Shown one piece after another: positions 1 through 11,245 of a stretch of DNA of 64,000 nucleotides. The translations under genes were made by a program, and so were the position numbers. The notes under the pieces are model-generated. The model was not told the DNA's origin. It ran no database searches and worked only from the letters and a program-made list of their open reading frames with translations. Origin of the DNA: Symsagittifera roscoffensis (Eukaryota > Xenacoelomorpha > Acoela > Convolutidae); assembly GCF_963678635.1 (NCBI RefSeq), contig NC_087070.1, positions 51,132,514 through 51,196,513 on the forward strand, read 5' to 3'. Numbering within the stretch: position 1 is the first letter of the stretch; the number at the start of each line of letters is the position of its first letter.

Positions 1-1929
1 CAGGGTCAGTTTACCACTTTCATTTCAAACCAGTTGAATGGATTCTTGTTACGGGTGTAATTTTTGGTTCGCAATTCTGCAAAAAAAGTTGCACCGTAAA
101 AATCTGATGAAACTCCATGTAATTTTTGTTCTCATTTTTTGGCCAAATATAACCAAACGAAGAAAAACGAGTGCAAGCAAAGACTCTGTATTCATTCAAA
201 TTAACCGGTTTTCAACTAAGCTCTGTAGTGGCTTGTTCAGTAAAATTTCATTAAAATTCGAAATCAAGTGTGGACAAAAGACAATACTTTTCTATGAATT
301 ATACTGGGCTGAGAACGCATCATCAGAAAATTGCTTAACTCTTTCCTCAAATTAAAACGGAATCTTACAAGCTAACGTTCTTAAAGCAACATTGATCACA
401 TTACCATTCAGCATCTGCTCTACTTTTGTGTTTTAACCAATTTCGAGTTTCTTGCAAACCCAAAACCAAATTGGGCCTGAAATTAACAAGAAAGCTCAAT
501 TTTCATCCAACAAAAAAAATCATGTTTATACCTTAAAATTCAGTTAATTTTCGTTTTTTTTTGTCAAAGATTTTCCAGAACTATGAATGAATCAAGGTAT
601 CAAATTAAGTTTTAAAAATAAATTAGATAAAACAGACATTTCGTACGTTTTTTTCTGCATAAATGTTTTTCTAAAGCTAAAATTTCAGGCAATTTGTCAC
701 ATTTTATTGCTACTTATCACAGCAAGCACATAATTAATTCATTATGTTTGAAAACTTTTTTGATCCATTAGAAATTTGCTTGCTGTTGCGTTTTCAATGA
801 CGCCCAGTATATATCATCAGAGTCAGGCAAACTTTGCTGCCTGGTGCAAAAACCATTACCTGGATCACCTAAAATAATTTTGAAAATAAAGGGAATTAAA
901 AAAAATTTAAAAAAAATTGTACTCCATGCATGTAATTATACGATAAATTTTTTTTGTATGGATTTGTATGATAAACATTTTTTGTGTAAGGAGGTCAACC
1001 CGGGTATTTAAACTGGTTGCAATGTGGTCATGAGATAATTGAAATTTACAAAATTTGTATAACAAAGATCGTACCAATTTTGCACAGGCTTAAAAATTTG
1101 TGTCCGTTTGATTAATAAGAAATTTAAAACTTTGCAGGCAAAATGAGATCTTCTCATCTTTTGATTCTTTGCATTTCGTTGCATTTTTTTCGTTGCATTT
1201 CGTTGCATATTTTTTGCATTCATAGTTAGTGAAAGCCATATTTATCTTTAGAAATTGTTTGTGCTTAAAAATATAAGATTTCGAAATTTATTTAACTTTT
1301 CTAATGATATTAAAAATTTTATTGCATTTGTTATACTCTGTCTTACTAAGTTCGAAACAAAGCTAGCTGCAACCCATGGATAAAAAGGTTTTATAACAAT
1401 TTCTGAGTTTTCATCGATTCAAACTTTTTTGAATTTAAGACCTATTTTGGACAAACAATTTATTTTGGACCGTTTTGATCCTAAATTTCTGTGACGCAGC
1501 TCAAATTTTTATCAAAAAACAACACCTAATTTTACTTTTTGCACTGTTTCTGGAGCTTTTTCAGATACAATTTTATCGGGGTTTTTTCCATATCCTTTGA
1601 CATAGTTTCTGTGTTCATAATTTGACGGAGACGATTGTAATTATGGCACTTGATTTGCTTTTTTTTCTACATCAGAGACGGTTTACGACCAAAATTCTCA
1701 AAATATGACTTAGACCAAAAAAAAAACATTTTGACTAGACAAAGTGATTTTTACCAGACTACATGTTTTCTATCGCTTAGCAAAGTGTTTCGATTGATTA
1801 ATTTTCCGATGTTGAGAAAAGAATAAACTTTCGTTCCGAATTTTGAAAAAAAAGGAGTTTGAGTTTGATACTTTTCCAGTAATTCTTCGACGACTCTCTA
1901 CACTTGAATTTGACAATTATTGCAGATAA
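1..1929. other. AT-rich DNA, no gene seen
   Basis: No reading frame here looks like a protein: the open stretches are short, low in complexity and rich in Lys, Phe and Asn, as expected from AT-rich DNA. I see no RNA gene and no transposon ends. Two minor structures stand out. One is a short inverted repeat, CAGGCA/TGCCTG, near 825-843. The other is a small tandem run of TTCGTTGCATT-like units near 1165-1222. The satellite begins gradually after about 1930. Confidence 0.6.
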
Positions 1930-4900
1930 TAACTTCAGCTGCTGATTGCAGATACTCAGTTCAGAAGAGAATTTAGATTTGGGAGTGAAGAAGACTATTT
2001 GCGAACACCAAGCTCGGCAGATACCAACTAGAATATAGACAATAGTTACAGATAGTGAACTCTTCGGATACTTTCAGCACTTAACCTAATCAGAAACTGC
2101 TTATTTCAGAGATCCTTTATATAAAAAACTGACCAGATAATTGCATATAATATAATCAGCAGACCTGGCCTATACGGAACTCAAAAAGTTATTCGAAAAT
2201 ACTGATCTCGGCAGATTCATGCAGACATTAAACTCAGCAGATGCTTGCAGTTAAAGAGAAAGAATATAATATCAGATACTGACTAAGTTGACACTTGCAG
2301 ATGCTAAACCAAGTGAACTCTGGCAGTCACTGAAATCGACAGAACTTTGCAGATACTGACTTCTGTGAAAACAATTTTGAACGCAGCAAAAAAAAATTAG
2401 AAGTTCATTTCATCAGAGCAACTTGCAGAAACTGAACTCAGCAGATTATTGCAGATATTCAATTTTGCACATATTCAATTTCAAATAGTCAACAACTTCA
2501 GATTCTAAATTCAGCAGGTTATTGCAGACATTTGCGAATACCAAAATCAGAAAATGAAAAACAGAGAGCTCAGCAGAAAATACAGATTGTGAAACCAGCA
2601 GATAATCGCACACACCGAACTAAGCAGATACTTGCAGTACTTCTTTCAGTAGATATTAGCAGATACTGATCTCAGCAGATACTTGCGCATATTGAGCTCA
2701 GCAGATATTGAGAGACTTGCAGATACTGAATTCAGCAAGATCTGCAAGGCGCATGTGTACAAAATCATATAAGTACTGTGCTCACTAGATACTTACAGAT
2801 AGTGAATTAAGCAGTTTTTTATAGGTTCTGACCTCAGGTGGTAATTGCAGTTATTGAACTCTAGTGAATTGAGCGTCTACTTGTGAGATAGTGAAATCAG
2901 CAGATATCAGAAGACACTGCCCTCAGTAGAAAACTGTGGCAAAAATTTTAGCAGATACTTTCAGACACTGTTGTCAACAGCAGACACTTGCAGGTATCAA
3001 ACTCAGCAAATAATTGTAGAAACTGACCTCAGCAAGACCCTTCCGGACACGGAACTCCGCAGATACTTGCAGCTAATGAACTCATCAGTAGCTAATTATA
3101 ACATACGAACTCAATAAAAAATGAAGTTAGCAGATAGTTGCAGTAAATGATATCAACGTACATCTGAAGACATCCAAGCTCAGTAGAAAATTATGACAGT
3201 GAATTTGGCAGATAGTTGCACAGGTACTGGCATCAGCAGCAGCTACTTGCAGATGCTGAACTCAGCAAAAAATTGCAAATGTTGAAATCAGCAGACATTT
3301 GCAGAACACAGCTACTGAACTCAGCAGGTACTAGTAGATACTGACTCAATAGGTACTTGCACATAACGAACGGAGCAAATAACTGCAGATACTGAGCTCA
3401 GAAAAAATGCAGATACTTGCAGTTACTGAACAGCAAACTTGCGGATAGGGCTCCTAGCAGATTTTGAGTATTTGGAGTTTACTTGATCCTTGCAGATAAC
3501 AAGCTCAGTGGATAATTGCAGATACTGAGCTCGGGAAAAAACTGAGCGGATAGTTTCAGTTATTAAACTGAGCAGACACTTGCAGATAAAGGAATCCGCA
3601 GATATTTGAAACCACGAAGCTCAGCAGAAAATTGAGACAACGATCTTAGCAGATGCCTGCAGGTACTGACATCTGCAGCCGAAGCTTGCAGATACTGAAC
3701 TCAACCTATAACTGAAGATACTAAAATCATCAGACTTTTATAGATTTTGGCATCAGCAGATGATTGTGGTTATTGTTTTCGGCATTTAGTAGCAGTTACT
3801 TCTCAAATACTTGCAAATACTAAACTCAGCAAAAACTTGCAGGAAAGGAACTCATTTTGAACAGCAAATATTGAACAGCAGACAAAAAGAACAGCAGATT
3901 CTTGCAGGCACTGCACTCACCAGGTAAGATCAAATGCCGATTTCAGCAGATACTTGCAGATACTAGTAAATTCATCAGAGACTTGCATTTAATGAGCTGA
4001 AGATAGACCAGTACTTATTGATTAAGCGGATTTTGAAGATAATGAGCTCATTGGTTACTAACAACTATTAACCTCAGCGGGTACATGCAGATAATATTGA
4101 AATAAGCAGAAGAAGCAGAAAAATTGTGACAATGAGCCATGCCAAAAACTTTCAGGTACTGAAGTCAGCAGCAGATACTTGCAGAGAAAGAATTCAGCAA
4201 ATAGTTGCAGATACAAAGCGAATTTTTTCTGCGCGAAAATTTGCAGATAACTAAGGTAGGCAGACATTTGCAGTCACTTATCAAATACTAGCAAATACTA
4301 AACTCAGCAGAAACTTGCAGGAAAGGAACTCATTTTGAACAGCATACACTTCAATGCAGCAAATGATACAGCAAACAGTTGAAGATACTGAATTCGGCAG
4401 AATGTTGCAGTTACTGAAACCAGCGAATACTTGTAATTGGTGAGTTTAACATAGGCAGGCATATACTGACTAAGCAGATAAGCGAATTTGTTGAGCTCAT
4501 CAGATACTAGCGAACAACAAAATCGAATGATGCATGCCGACACTGTATAATGACATGGGCAGATACTTTCAGTGAATAACTTGGCATATATTAGCAGATA
4601 CGAACAATGCAAATGTTTTCAGATGCTAATGCCAGCAGACACTGGCAGACCATGAACTCACTGGATGCTTGCAAAAACAGAGCTCAATTTACCCACAGTT
4701 ACTGAACTCACCATATAAATGCATATATAAAATACTTGACACTACTAAAGTACTGAAGTCAGCAGGTACTTGTAAACTTCGAGCTGTAAAGATAAATGCA
4801 AAATAGTAAAAATAGCCGATGTTTAGGGATGCTGGACTCACACGAAAGTTACAGATACTGAGTTGAGGGAAAAACTTGCGGATACTGAGATCAGCAGATA

Positions 4901-7900
4901 AAAATTAATTTGGAGATTGCTATCTATACTGAATTCAGCAGATTCTTGCATATAGCAAAACAGATGTTACACTTAAAAACGTCAGATTTAACCTTGCAGA
5001 TAGTGAACTCAACGAACACATACATGCAGACACCAAACTCGCACAAAACATGCAGAAAAGGAACTCATTTTAAACAGCAAATATTGAACAGCAGGCAAAA
5101 CGAACAGCAAATACTTACAGATACTGAATTCAGCAGATTCTTGCAGATACTAATTTTATCAAAAATTCGCAATTTATGAACTCAGCGGATACTTGCAGAT
5201 AAAATTGAAATCAGCGGACAATTGATGCAGTGAAATTAAATTAGGCAAGCATATATCAATGATGTTTTGCAGATACTGAGCTCGTCAGATTAGGGCGAGC
5301 GCAAAACTCGACAGATACCTTTAGATAGAAAAGTTAGCGGAAACTTGCAGAAAAAGAGTTTTTACAGACACCGAGTTTGGGAGAAACTTGCGGATACTAA
5401 GCTCAGCAGATGTTTCTGCTACTGAACTTAAGGGTTAATTACCAATACTGAACAGTGAAGAAGCTTGCAGAAACCAAATTCAGCATATAAATCTTATTCG
5501 GAGATGCTTACACATACTAAAATCAGCAGATAGCTACGTGTTGTAAAATCAATAGGCATTGCCAAAAAAGAGCTCCGAAGTAATCTTGCAAACTTAAAAG
5601 AAAATTTTGAACTCAGCTGACTTTTGCATTTGATGAACACAACATAGACAAGTACATACTGATTCAGCGGATACTTGAACATAACGAGCGCAGATATTGA
5701 ACAGTTACCGCTCTCAGCTTAAAAAAATTTTCGATACAGAGCTCAGCAGATATTTGCAGAATTTGAATGTATCAAATACTCGCAATCATCAAGTAGATGT
5801 AGATACTGAGCTCAGCAGATAATTACAGGCAGTATACTCAGCTGACACCCCCAGTTTATAAACTCAGAATAAAAAAGCAAGCACTGAAGTAAGCGGTTGT
5901 TTGCAAATGCTGATTTAGGCAAAAATATTCTCAATTTAGCAGATACTTGAGATAGTGAAATCAGCAGACATCTGAAGACACTGAGCTCACCAGAAAATAG
6001 TAAAAATTATTTTAGCAGATGCTTGTAGATAACGACGACAGCAGCAGTTACTGATACATACTGAACTCTGCATATGATTGTAGACAATGAAATCAGCAGA
6101 TTTTTCCAAGTTGTAGGTTCTGAAGATAATAAACACAGCATAAACTATCAGACTTGACGATGCGGATATTTTCTGATATTTATCATTGCAGATACATGCA
6201 TAAAACAGACCCAGCAAACACATCAAATGCGAGCAAGGTTTGATTTTAACTAATATTTGCAGATACAAAAATCAGCAAGCGGTTGCAGATGATAAAAATA
6301 ACCAACAAAAAGAAATCCTCCTTTTAGCAGATAGTTGCATATAGTGAAACCATCGGACATCTAATGACAGTATACTCAGCAAAACGTTGTGACAATTAAC
6401 TAGGCAAACAATTTCANNNNNNNNNNNNNNNNNNNNNNNNNNNNNNNNNNNNNNNNNNNNNNNNNNNNNNNNNNNNNNNNNNNNNNNNNNNNNNNNNNNN
6501 NNNNNNNNNNNNNNNNNNNNNNNNNNNNNNNNNNNNNNNNNNNNNNNNNNNNNNNNNNNNNNNNNNNNNNNNNNNNNNNNNNNNNNNNNNNNNNNNNNNN
6601 NNNNNNNNNNNNNNNNGATACAAAGCAAATAATTACATCAAGATTATTTGCAGATTACAACTAATCAGACACTTGCAGTCACTAATCAAATACTTGCTTT
6701 ACTAAAATCAGGAAAATCTCACAAAAACTTGCTGATACTGAAATTGGCAGTTTCTTGCATTTACTATTTTCATCAGATTCTAGCAAAATGACCTCAGCGG
6801 ATACTTGCAAATACGACTGAAACCAGCGGATACTTGCAATTGGTGAGTTTAACATAGGCAAGCATATACTGACTAAGTGGATATGTGTTGATGCTGATCT
6901 CCTCAGATACTAGCGAACACCAAACTCGAATGTAACATGCTGACGCTGTAACCACGAAATTTTTGCATTGAATGAATTTGGCATATTTTAGTAGATACGA
7001 ATAGTACTTATATTTTCATATACTAAAATCAGCAGACATCCCAAAGATTAAGCTAAGAAATATTCTTGCAAATACTTGAATCAACGGATACATGAAAACA
7101 CTGAACTCAACATACACTTGCATATACTGAGCTCAACAGATGGTTAAAGATAAGGATCTGAGCATATTCTTGCAGTTAATGAACTATGCTATCATGCTAT
7201 CAGTGGGTATATGCTATCAAATGCTCAATAATAAGAGAAAGTCAGTAACTGAATTCAACAAAATGTTGCAGTTACGAAATCTGCAGGTTCTTCTACGTAA
7301 TGAATTACCAAATACTAGCAGTTGTTGTGTTCGGTAGATTCTTGCAGATACTAATTTGATCAGTTAACTAACCTGAACTCTGAACTCAACCTAGACTTGC
7401 AAATACTGAGCTCAGCAGATGCTTAAAGATACGGAACTCGGCAGATTCTGGCAATTAATCAACTCGGTATAAGTTAGCACATACCGCATAAACCCATACT
7501 TGCATAGACAAGCACATACTGACTAAGTGGTTAATTGCAGACCCTGAACTCATCAGACACAAGCAAATACTGAATTTGTTATGTACTTGAAGCTACTGCA
7601 CTCAAGAGATACTTTCTGTTTATGTTTTTGGCTTTTACTAGCGGATATTGACTACGAAAATTAGTGCAAGTAATGAATTCTGCAGATATTTGAAGATACT
7701 GAACTCATCAGATACTAGCAAATACTGAACTCAGCGGAATCTGGCAGAAATATAGCTGAGCAATTACTAGCAGATATTGAAATCAGCATACATTTTTGAA
7801 AGTAATGAGCTCAAGGAAAACTTGCAAATAATAAACTTAGCATTTCTTGCAGATAGCGAACTAAACAAGAAACTTGTGAATTCGGAGCTCAGCAGGTTCT

Positions 7901-9479
7901 TTCAGATAGTCAACATTGCGGATAATTACAGATACTGAGGTTAGAAGTTAATTGCAGGTACTAATTTAAATAGGTAGCGTTTGTTTTGCTGGCGCTTGAA
8001 TATATAAAAAGTTAGCAGATACTTGCATGTAATAAAATCAGTAGGCACTTGCAGATACCGAACTCAGCAACATATGTGCAGATCCTAAACTCAACAGATT
8101 CATGCAGATCTTGAACTCGCTCAAAAATACCCAACTCTGAGTTCTGTGGATACTTGCAGCTAAAGCTGAATTCAGTAGATACAATCAGTTTTTGAACTTA
8201 CCAAAAGCGAGCAATCACTGAGTTCAGCGGATAATTGCAGACACGTAATTTATCAGACACCAGCAAATACTGAACTTAGTGAATACTTGCAGATTTTGAA
8301 CTCAGCAGATACTTGCACTCGCTGGTTACGCCTTATACTAGCAGGTACTGACTATGCTGATAATTGAAGACACTGAACTCATCCACTATTTGAAGATACT
8401 GAATTCATCAGATATTATCAATTACTGAGCTCAGCGGATGCTTGCAGAAACATAGCTGAGCAGTTGCTAGCAATTACTGAAGCTAGCATAGGGTTGGAGA
8501 TAATAAAATTTGGTAACATTTGATGGTACTGACTTCGGCATTTTTTAAGATAGTAAGAACTTGCATTTTTTAACACAAACTTGTAGATAATAATTGCAGT
8601 GGGTACTTGTTGCAGATACTGAACTCAACGAGAAATGTGCAAGTTCGGAGCTCAGTGGACAATTTCAGATCGACAACATTGAGGATTCTTTTTGATACAG
8701 ATATTTTACTGATTTCGCAGGTATGCTTACTTAGCAGATGCTTACATATACAGTATTTTGCGTATACTTAATCAGCAGGCCTTGAAGATAGACAACTAAG
8801 CAACATAATTGCAGATACTGAACTCAACTGATACATGTAGATACAGAATTCGGCTGTACACTTGCAGATAATGGTCTCAGCAGATACTTGCAAATGTTGA
8901 ACTAGGCATTTACTAGCAGATACTGACTAAGCTGATTTTCGCAGATAAAAAACCGCAATGAAGATTGCAGACACTGAACTGAAATACTTGCACTTACTGA
9001 ATTCAGCATTTTCATGCAGATACTGAGCTCATCAGATACTAGCAAAAACTGATCTCAGTAGAAAATTACAAATACAGAAGTCAGCATAAACTTACAGAGA
9101 CTCAGCGGGCATTTGCAGATGCTAAACTTAGCAAAGTATCGCATATACTGACTCATGAAATTCCATATACTGAATTCAGAAGATAATTGCAGATATTAAA
9201 ATCAGTAGATTTTGCAGATACTTGCAGACGCTAAATTCAACAGATACGTTGAATTCAACAGATAGTTGCAGATAGTGTTTTCAGTGGAGATTCTGATTCA
9301 GGAACTGCTTCCTCTTTTTATTTGCAGATGTTAAAATCAGCAGATACTTGCAGATACTGATCTCAGTAAATGCATAAAGATACTGAAGTCGGCAAAAACT
9401 AGCAGATCCTGTCCCTGGTTCACCGGATGTTTGCAGTGTTAAGCTTAGGAGATACCTAAAGACGCTGAACTCAGGAAAG
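1930..9479. repeat. Degenerate ~26-bp satellite (CAGATACTTG/CAGATACTGA)
   Basis: About 7.5 kb is built from diverged copies of a unit close to CTCAGCAGATACTTGCAGATACTGAA. The unit is itself two related half-units, CAGATACTTG and CAGATACTGA, linked by CTCAG. Copies vary greatly in spacing and sequence, so the array is old. Longer blocks recur. A segment containing AGGAACTCATTTTGAACAGC appears near 3840, 4320 and 5055. A segment containing GGTGAGTTTAACATAGGC appears near 4438 and 6840. This indicates an earlier higher-order organisation. No gene lies inside; the open frames are products of the repeat. BEL-1 interrupts the right end. Confidence 0.9.
6417..6616. other. Assembly gap (200 N)
   Basis: This is a run of exactly 200 undetermined bases inside the satellite. 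The round number suggests a placeholder, so the true length of satellite here is unknown. Confidence 0.99.
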
Positions 9480-9484
9480 AGTTA
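9480..9484. repeat. 5-bp target site duplication of BEL-1, left
   Basis: AGTTA stands directly before the TG of the left LTR. It is repeated at 19143-19147 directly after the CA of the right LTR. A 5-bp duplication is usual for BEL/Pao integrases. Removing the element restores a continuous satellite-like sequence (AAAGAGTTACATATAC). Confidence 0.93.
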
Positions 9485-9491
9485 TGTTGCA

Positions 9492-9499
9492 ATGCAAAT
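9492..9499 (+). promoter_or_regulatory. Octamer motif ATGCAAAT at the LTR start
   Basis: ATGCAAAT, the classical POU-domain (Oct) binding octamer, lies 8 bp inside the LTR. It recurs at the same place in all four LTRs of the window (also 18671, 52547 and in the BEL-2 3' LTR). Conservation between otherwise diverged LTRs makes a transcription-factor site plausible. However, the same bases at the 3' LTR encode the end of gag-pol, which could equally explain conservation. Confidence 0.4.
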
Positions 9500-9529
9500 G
9501 TAGAGTATAGAATGTAGAGTATAGATGCA

Positions 9530-9536
9530 TATAAAA
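9530..9536 (+). promoter_or_regulatory. LTR TATA box
   Basis: TATAAAA in the context ATGCATATAAAAC is kept in both BEL families. It lies about 25-30 bp upstream of the tRNA-like block, so a pol II transcript starting at the usual distance would carry that block near its 5' end. Confidence 0.6.
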
Positions 9537-9561
9537 CTGAACTAAAATGTAACAACAATAA

Positions 9562-9632
9562 GCACAGTTGGCCGAGCGGCCTAGAGACAAGTCTCTCACG
9601 CCGGTCAACCGGGTTCGAGTCCCCCCATATGC
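9562..9632 (+). other. tRNA-like block inside the BEL-1 5' LTR
   Basis: The block has a good internal pol III A box (TTGGCCGAGCGG, 9568-9579) and a perfect B box (GGTTCGAGTCC, 9612-9622). Between them are inverted repeats AGAGAC/GTCTCT and CCGG/CCGG, like an anticodon arm and the long variable arm of tRNA-Leu or tRNA-Ser. The ends are GCA...TGC, but only about four of seven acceptor pairs form and the anticodon loop is too short. It is therefore a tRNA-derived or tRNA-mimicking sequence rather than a working tRNA gene. T6 at 9680-9685 could end a pol III transcript. Confidence 0.7.
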
Positions 9633-9965
9633 AGACCTTAAAACATGTAGACCCGAGGGGCTATAGCCCCATTTGACCGTTTTTTACTGTTTTTTTTGGT
9701 TCTAATTCGGTTCAGCCTTGATTAAGGTTGACCGCCAAAAAGAGCAATTTGTCTCAAGGACATTACCGACCGGTTCTTGTGGCTAGCTTGCGCCGTTTTG
9801 TACCAAAAACGGACAGTTCAGAATTGAAGTTATATGATGTTATGCTTGACCAAAATTATGATAAAATATTGATTTTTCTGAGAGTCTTTGCCGATAAATA
9901 CTCTTTATAATTCAAAGCATTCGACTTCATAGTTTTACCAAATAACGGAGATTGAGCGCACATTT

Positions 9966-9983
9966 TGGCGCCCCACAAGGGAC
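9966..9983 (+). other. BEL-1 primer-binding site
   Basis: TGGCGCCCCACAAGGGAC begins three bases after the LTR. TGG pairs with the tRNA 3' CCA, and the rest resembles the lysine-tRNA type of PBS (TGGCGCCC...AGGGAC) with a few differences. BEL-2 has TGGCGCCCCAAAAGGGAC at the same place. The exact primer tRNA cannot be fixed without the host tRNA set. Confidence 0.75.
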
Positions 9984-10118
9984 ACGAGATCGATGATAGT
10001 TCCCTTTCAATTTGTTTCTCGGACAGTTTTCCCGACACGAGTGTAGTTGGCAGAATCCCCAGAGTTGTACGAAAGCAGGTGGCTCAAACAGAGTGCTGTC
10101 GGTCGGAATTCATCTGTT

Positions 10119-10430
10119 GCGGCTTGAAGAGGGTCTGTAGCGGATTGCACAGCATCTGTTGCGGATTGCAGAGTGTCTGTAGCGGATTGCAGAGTGTCGG
10201 TTGCAGATTGCAGAGGGTCTGTGGCGGATTGCACAGCATCTGTTGCGGATTGCAGAGTGTCTGTAGCGGATTGCAGAGTGTCGGTTGCAGATTGCAGAGT
10301 GTCTGTGGCGGATTGCAGAGCATCTGTTGCGGATTGCAGAGTGTCTGTGGCAGATTGCAGAGTGTCGGTTGCAGATTGCAGAGTGTCTGTTGCGGATTGC
10401 AGAGGGTCTCTTGCGGATTGCAGAGAGCGT
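10119..10430 (+). repeat. 21-bp minisatellite in the BEL-1 leader
   Basis: About 14-15 copies of a 21-bp unit, GGATTGCAGAGTGTCTGTAGC and variants, lie between the PBS and ORF1. Variants recur in a four-unit cycle (CACAGCATCTGTTG, GAGTGTCTGTAG, GAGTGTCGGTTG, GAGGGTCTGTGG), so an 84-bp higher-order unit has expanded. As 21 is divisible by 3, several frames stay open; these are not genes. BEL-2 has a different minisatellite here. Confidence 0.93.
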
Positions 10431-10457
10431 CTGTGTCGTGTAAGACCGGTGACCGCC

Positions 10458-11245
10458 CAATCTTCAAAACTGTAAGACTCGACAAACTTTTAAAACTCTC
10501 ATATTGTGCTATAAAATTTTATACGCTGTCATACATCTTGAGAAATTTTTCCGCAAGCTAGCCCCCGGTAATTTTTCTCAATACCCAAAATTTTTGGACA
10601 GTTCCGTTGAACTGAAATATCTTACAGTCGGTACATAGACAAACTGACTTGACATTTTTTCTCGATACCAAAAATTTTTGGATATATGTGAACGGAATAA
10701 TAATCAGTGAAATCGGAACATAGACAAGAGGTACTGGACTAGTTTTTTGGATTGGTTTATGACTCGAACCTGCTGACCAAAATTTACTGAAAAATTTTGT
10801 GAAAAAAGTAAAAAATTAACAAAAAATCCTCAAAACGTCTCCAGAATTCTGCGAAATTGTGCTGTAAGATGAAACCAACCTTATGTTAAGTGGTCTGGTA
10901 GCGAAATATCAGGCAAATTAAGTTGAGTTTTTTCATCCTCAGGTTTCTTCCGCGTGTGTTGTTGGAACTTAACCAATTTGCCTGATCCCCCACCCACCAT
11001 TGGTGAAACTGAAAGCCAGTTCGCTTCGAGTAAAACAAAGCCGTTTCAGCCCGTCATATTATTGACTTCGTTGCGTGACAGTAAAGTTAAGTGGTCAGGT
11101 ACGGTGATATTAAGTGAGTTAAGTTGAATTCTTTCATCCTCAGGTTTACTCCGTGTGTGTTGTTGGAGTTCAACCGACCTACTTAATTTCCCAACCCCAT
11201 TGGTACTTAAGCGTAACGAAGCCGTCGCATAGGTCCCCTAAGTGT
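10458..11245 (+). promoter_or_regulatory. BEL-1 leader with two related stem-loops
   Basis: This non-coding leader is kept in BEL-2. An AAAATTTTTGGA...GGTACATAGACAA-type segment is repeated twice (about 10590-10645 and 10667-10730). Two related copies of a roughly 110-nt stem-loop follow. The first has arms ATCAGGCAAATT (10908-10919) and AATTTGCCTGAT (10975-10986). The second has arms ATTAAGT (11109-11115) and ACTTAAT (11181-11187). The loops are almost identical (CTCAGGTTT..TCCG.GTGTGTTGTTGGA) while the stems differ but still pair. Candidate roles are packaging, dimerisation or translation control of ORF1. Each copy could also be read as a 45-bp GT...AG mini-intron (10898-10942, 11099-11143). 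Confidence 0.55.

Larger units (their letters stand above)
9485..9962 (+). repeat. BEL-1 5' LTR
   Basis: The LTR starts TGTTGCAATGC and ends GAGCGCACA. It matches 18664-19142 except for one extra T in the right copy, in the T-run near 9690. Inside are an octamer-like site, a TATA box, a tRNA-like block, the perfect palindrome GGGGCTATAGCCCC (9657-9670) and T-runs at 9680 and 9690. The middle block (about 9700-9810, GGTTCAGCCTTGATTAAGG onward) is shared almost unchanged with BEL-2, while sequence on both sides of it is not. That block is probably a conserved functional part of R or the leader. Confidence 0.95.

Noticed and set aside
9562-9632. A functional tRNA gene in the LTR
   Set aside because: The acceptor stem is mostly unpaired and the anticodon arm is too short. 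Only the pol III boxes and T-arm-like part are good, so it is reported as tRNA-like.
9965-10561. Long open frames in several phases across the BEL-1 leader minisatellite, on both strands
   Set aside because: A 21-bp repeat keeps frames open in all phases. The translations are simple repeats, and the equivalent BEL-2 region has a different repeat.
11099-11143. 45-bp introns in the BEL leader
   Set aside because: GT...AG boundaries exist in both copies, but the intervals are very short and there is no transcript evidence. Kept only as an alternative to the stem-loop reading.
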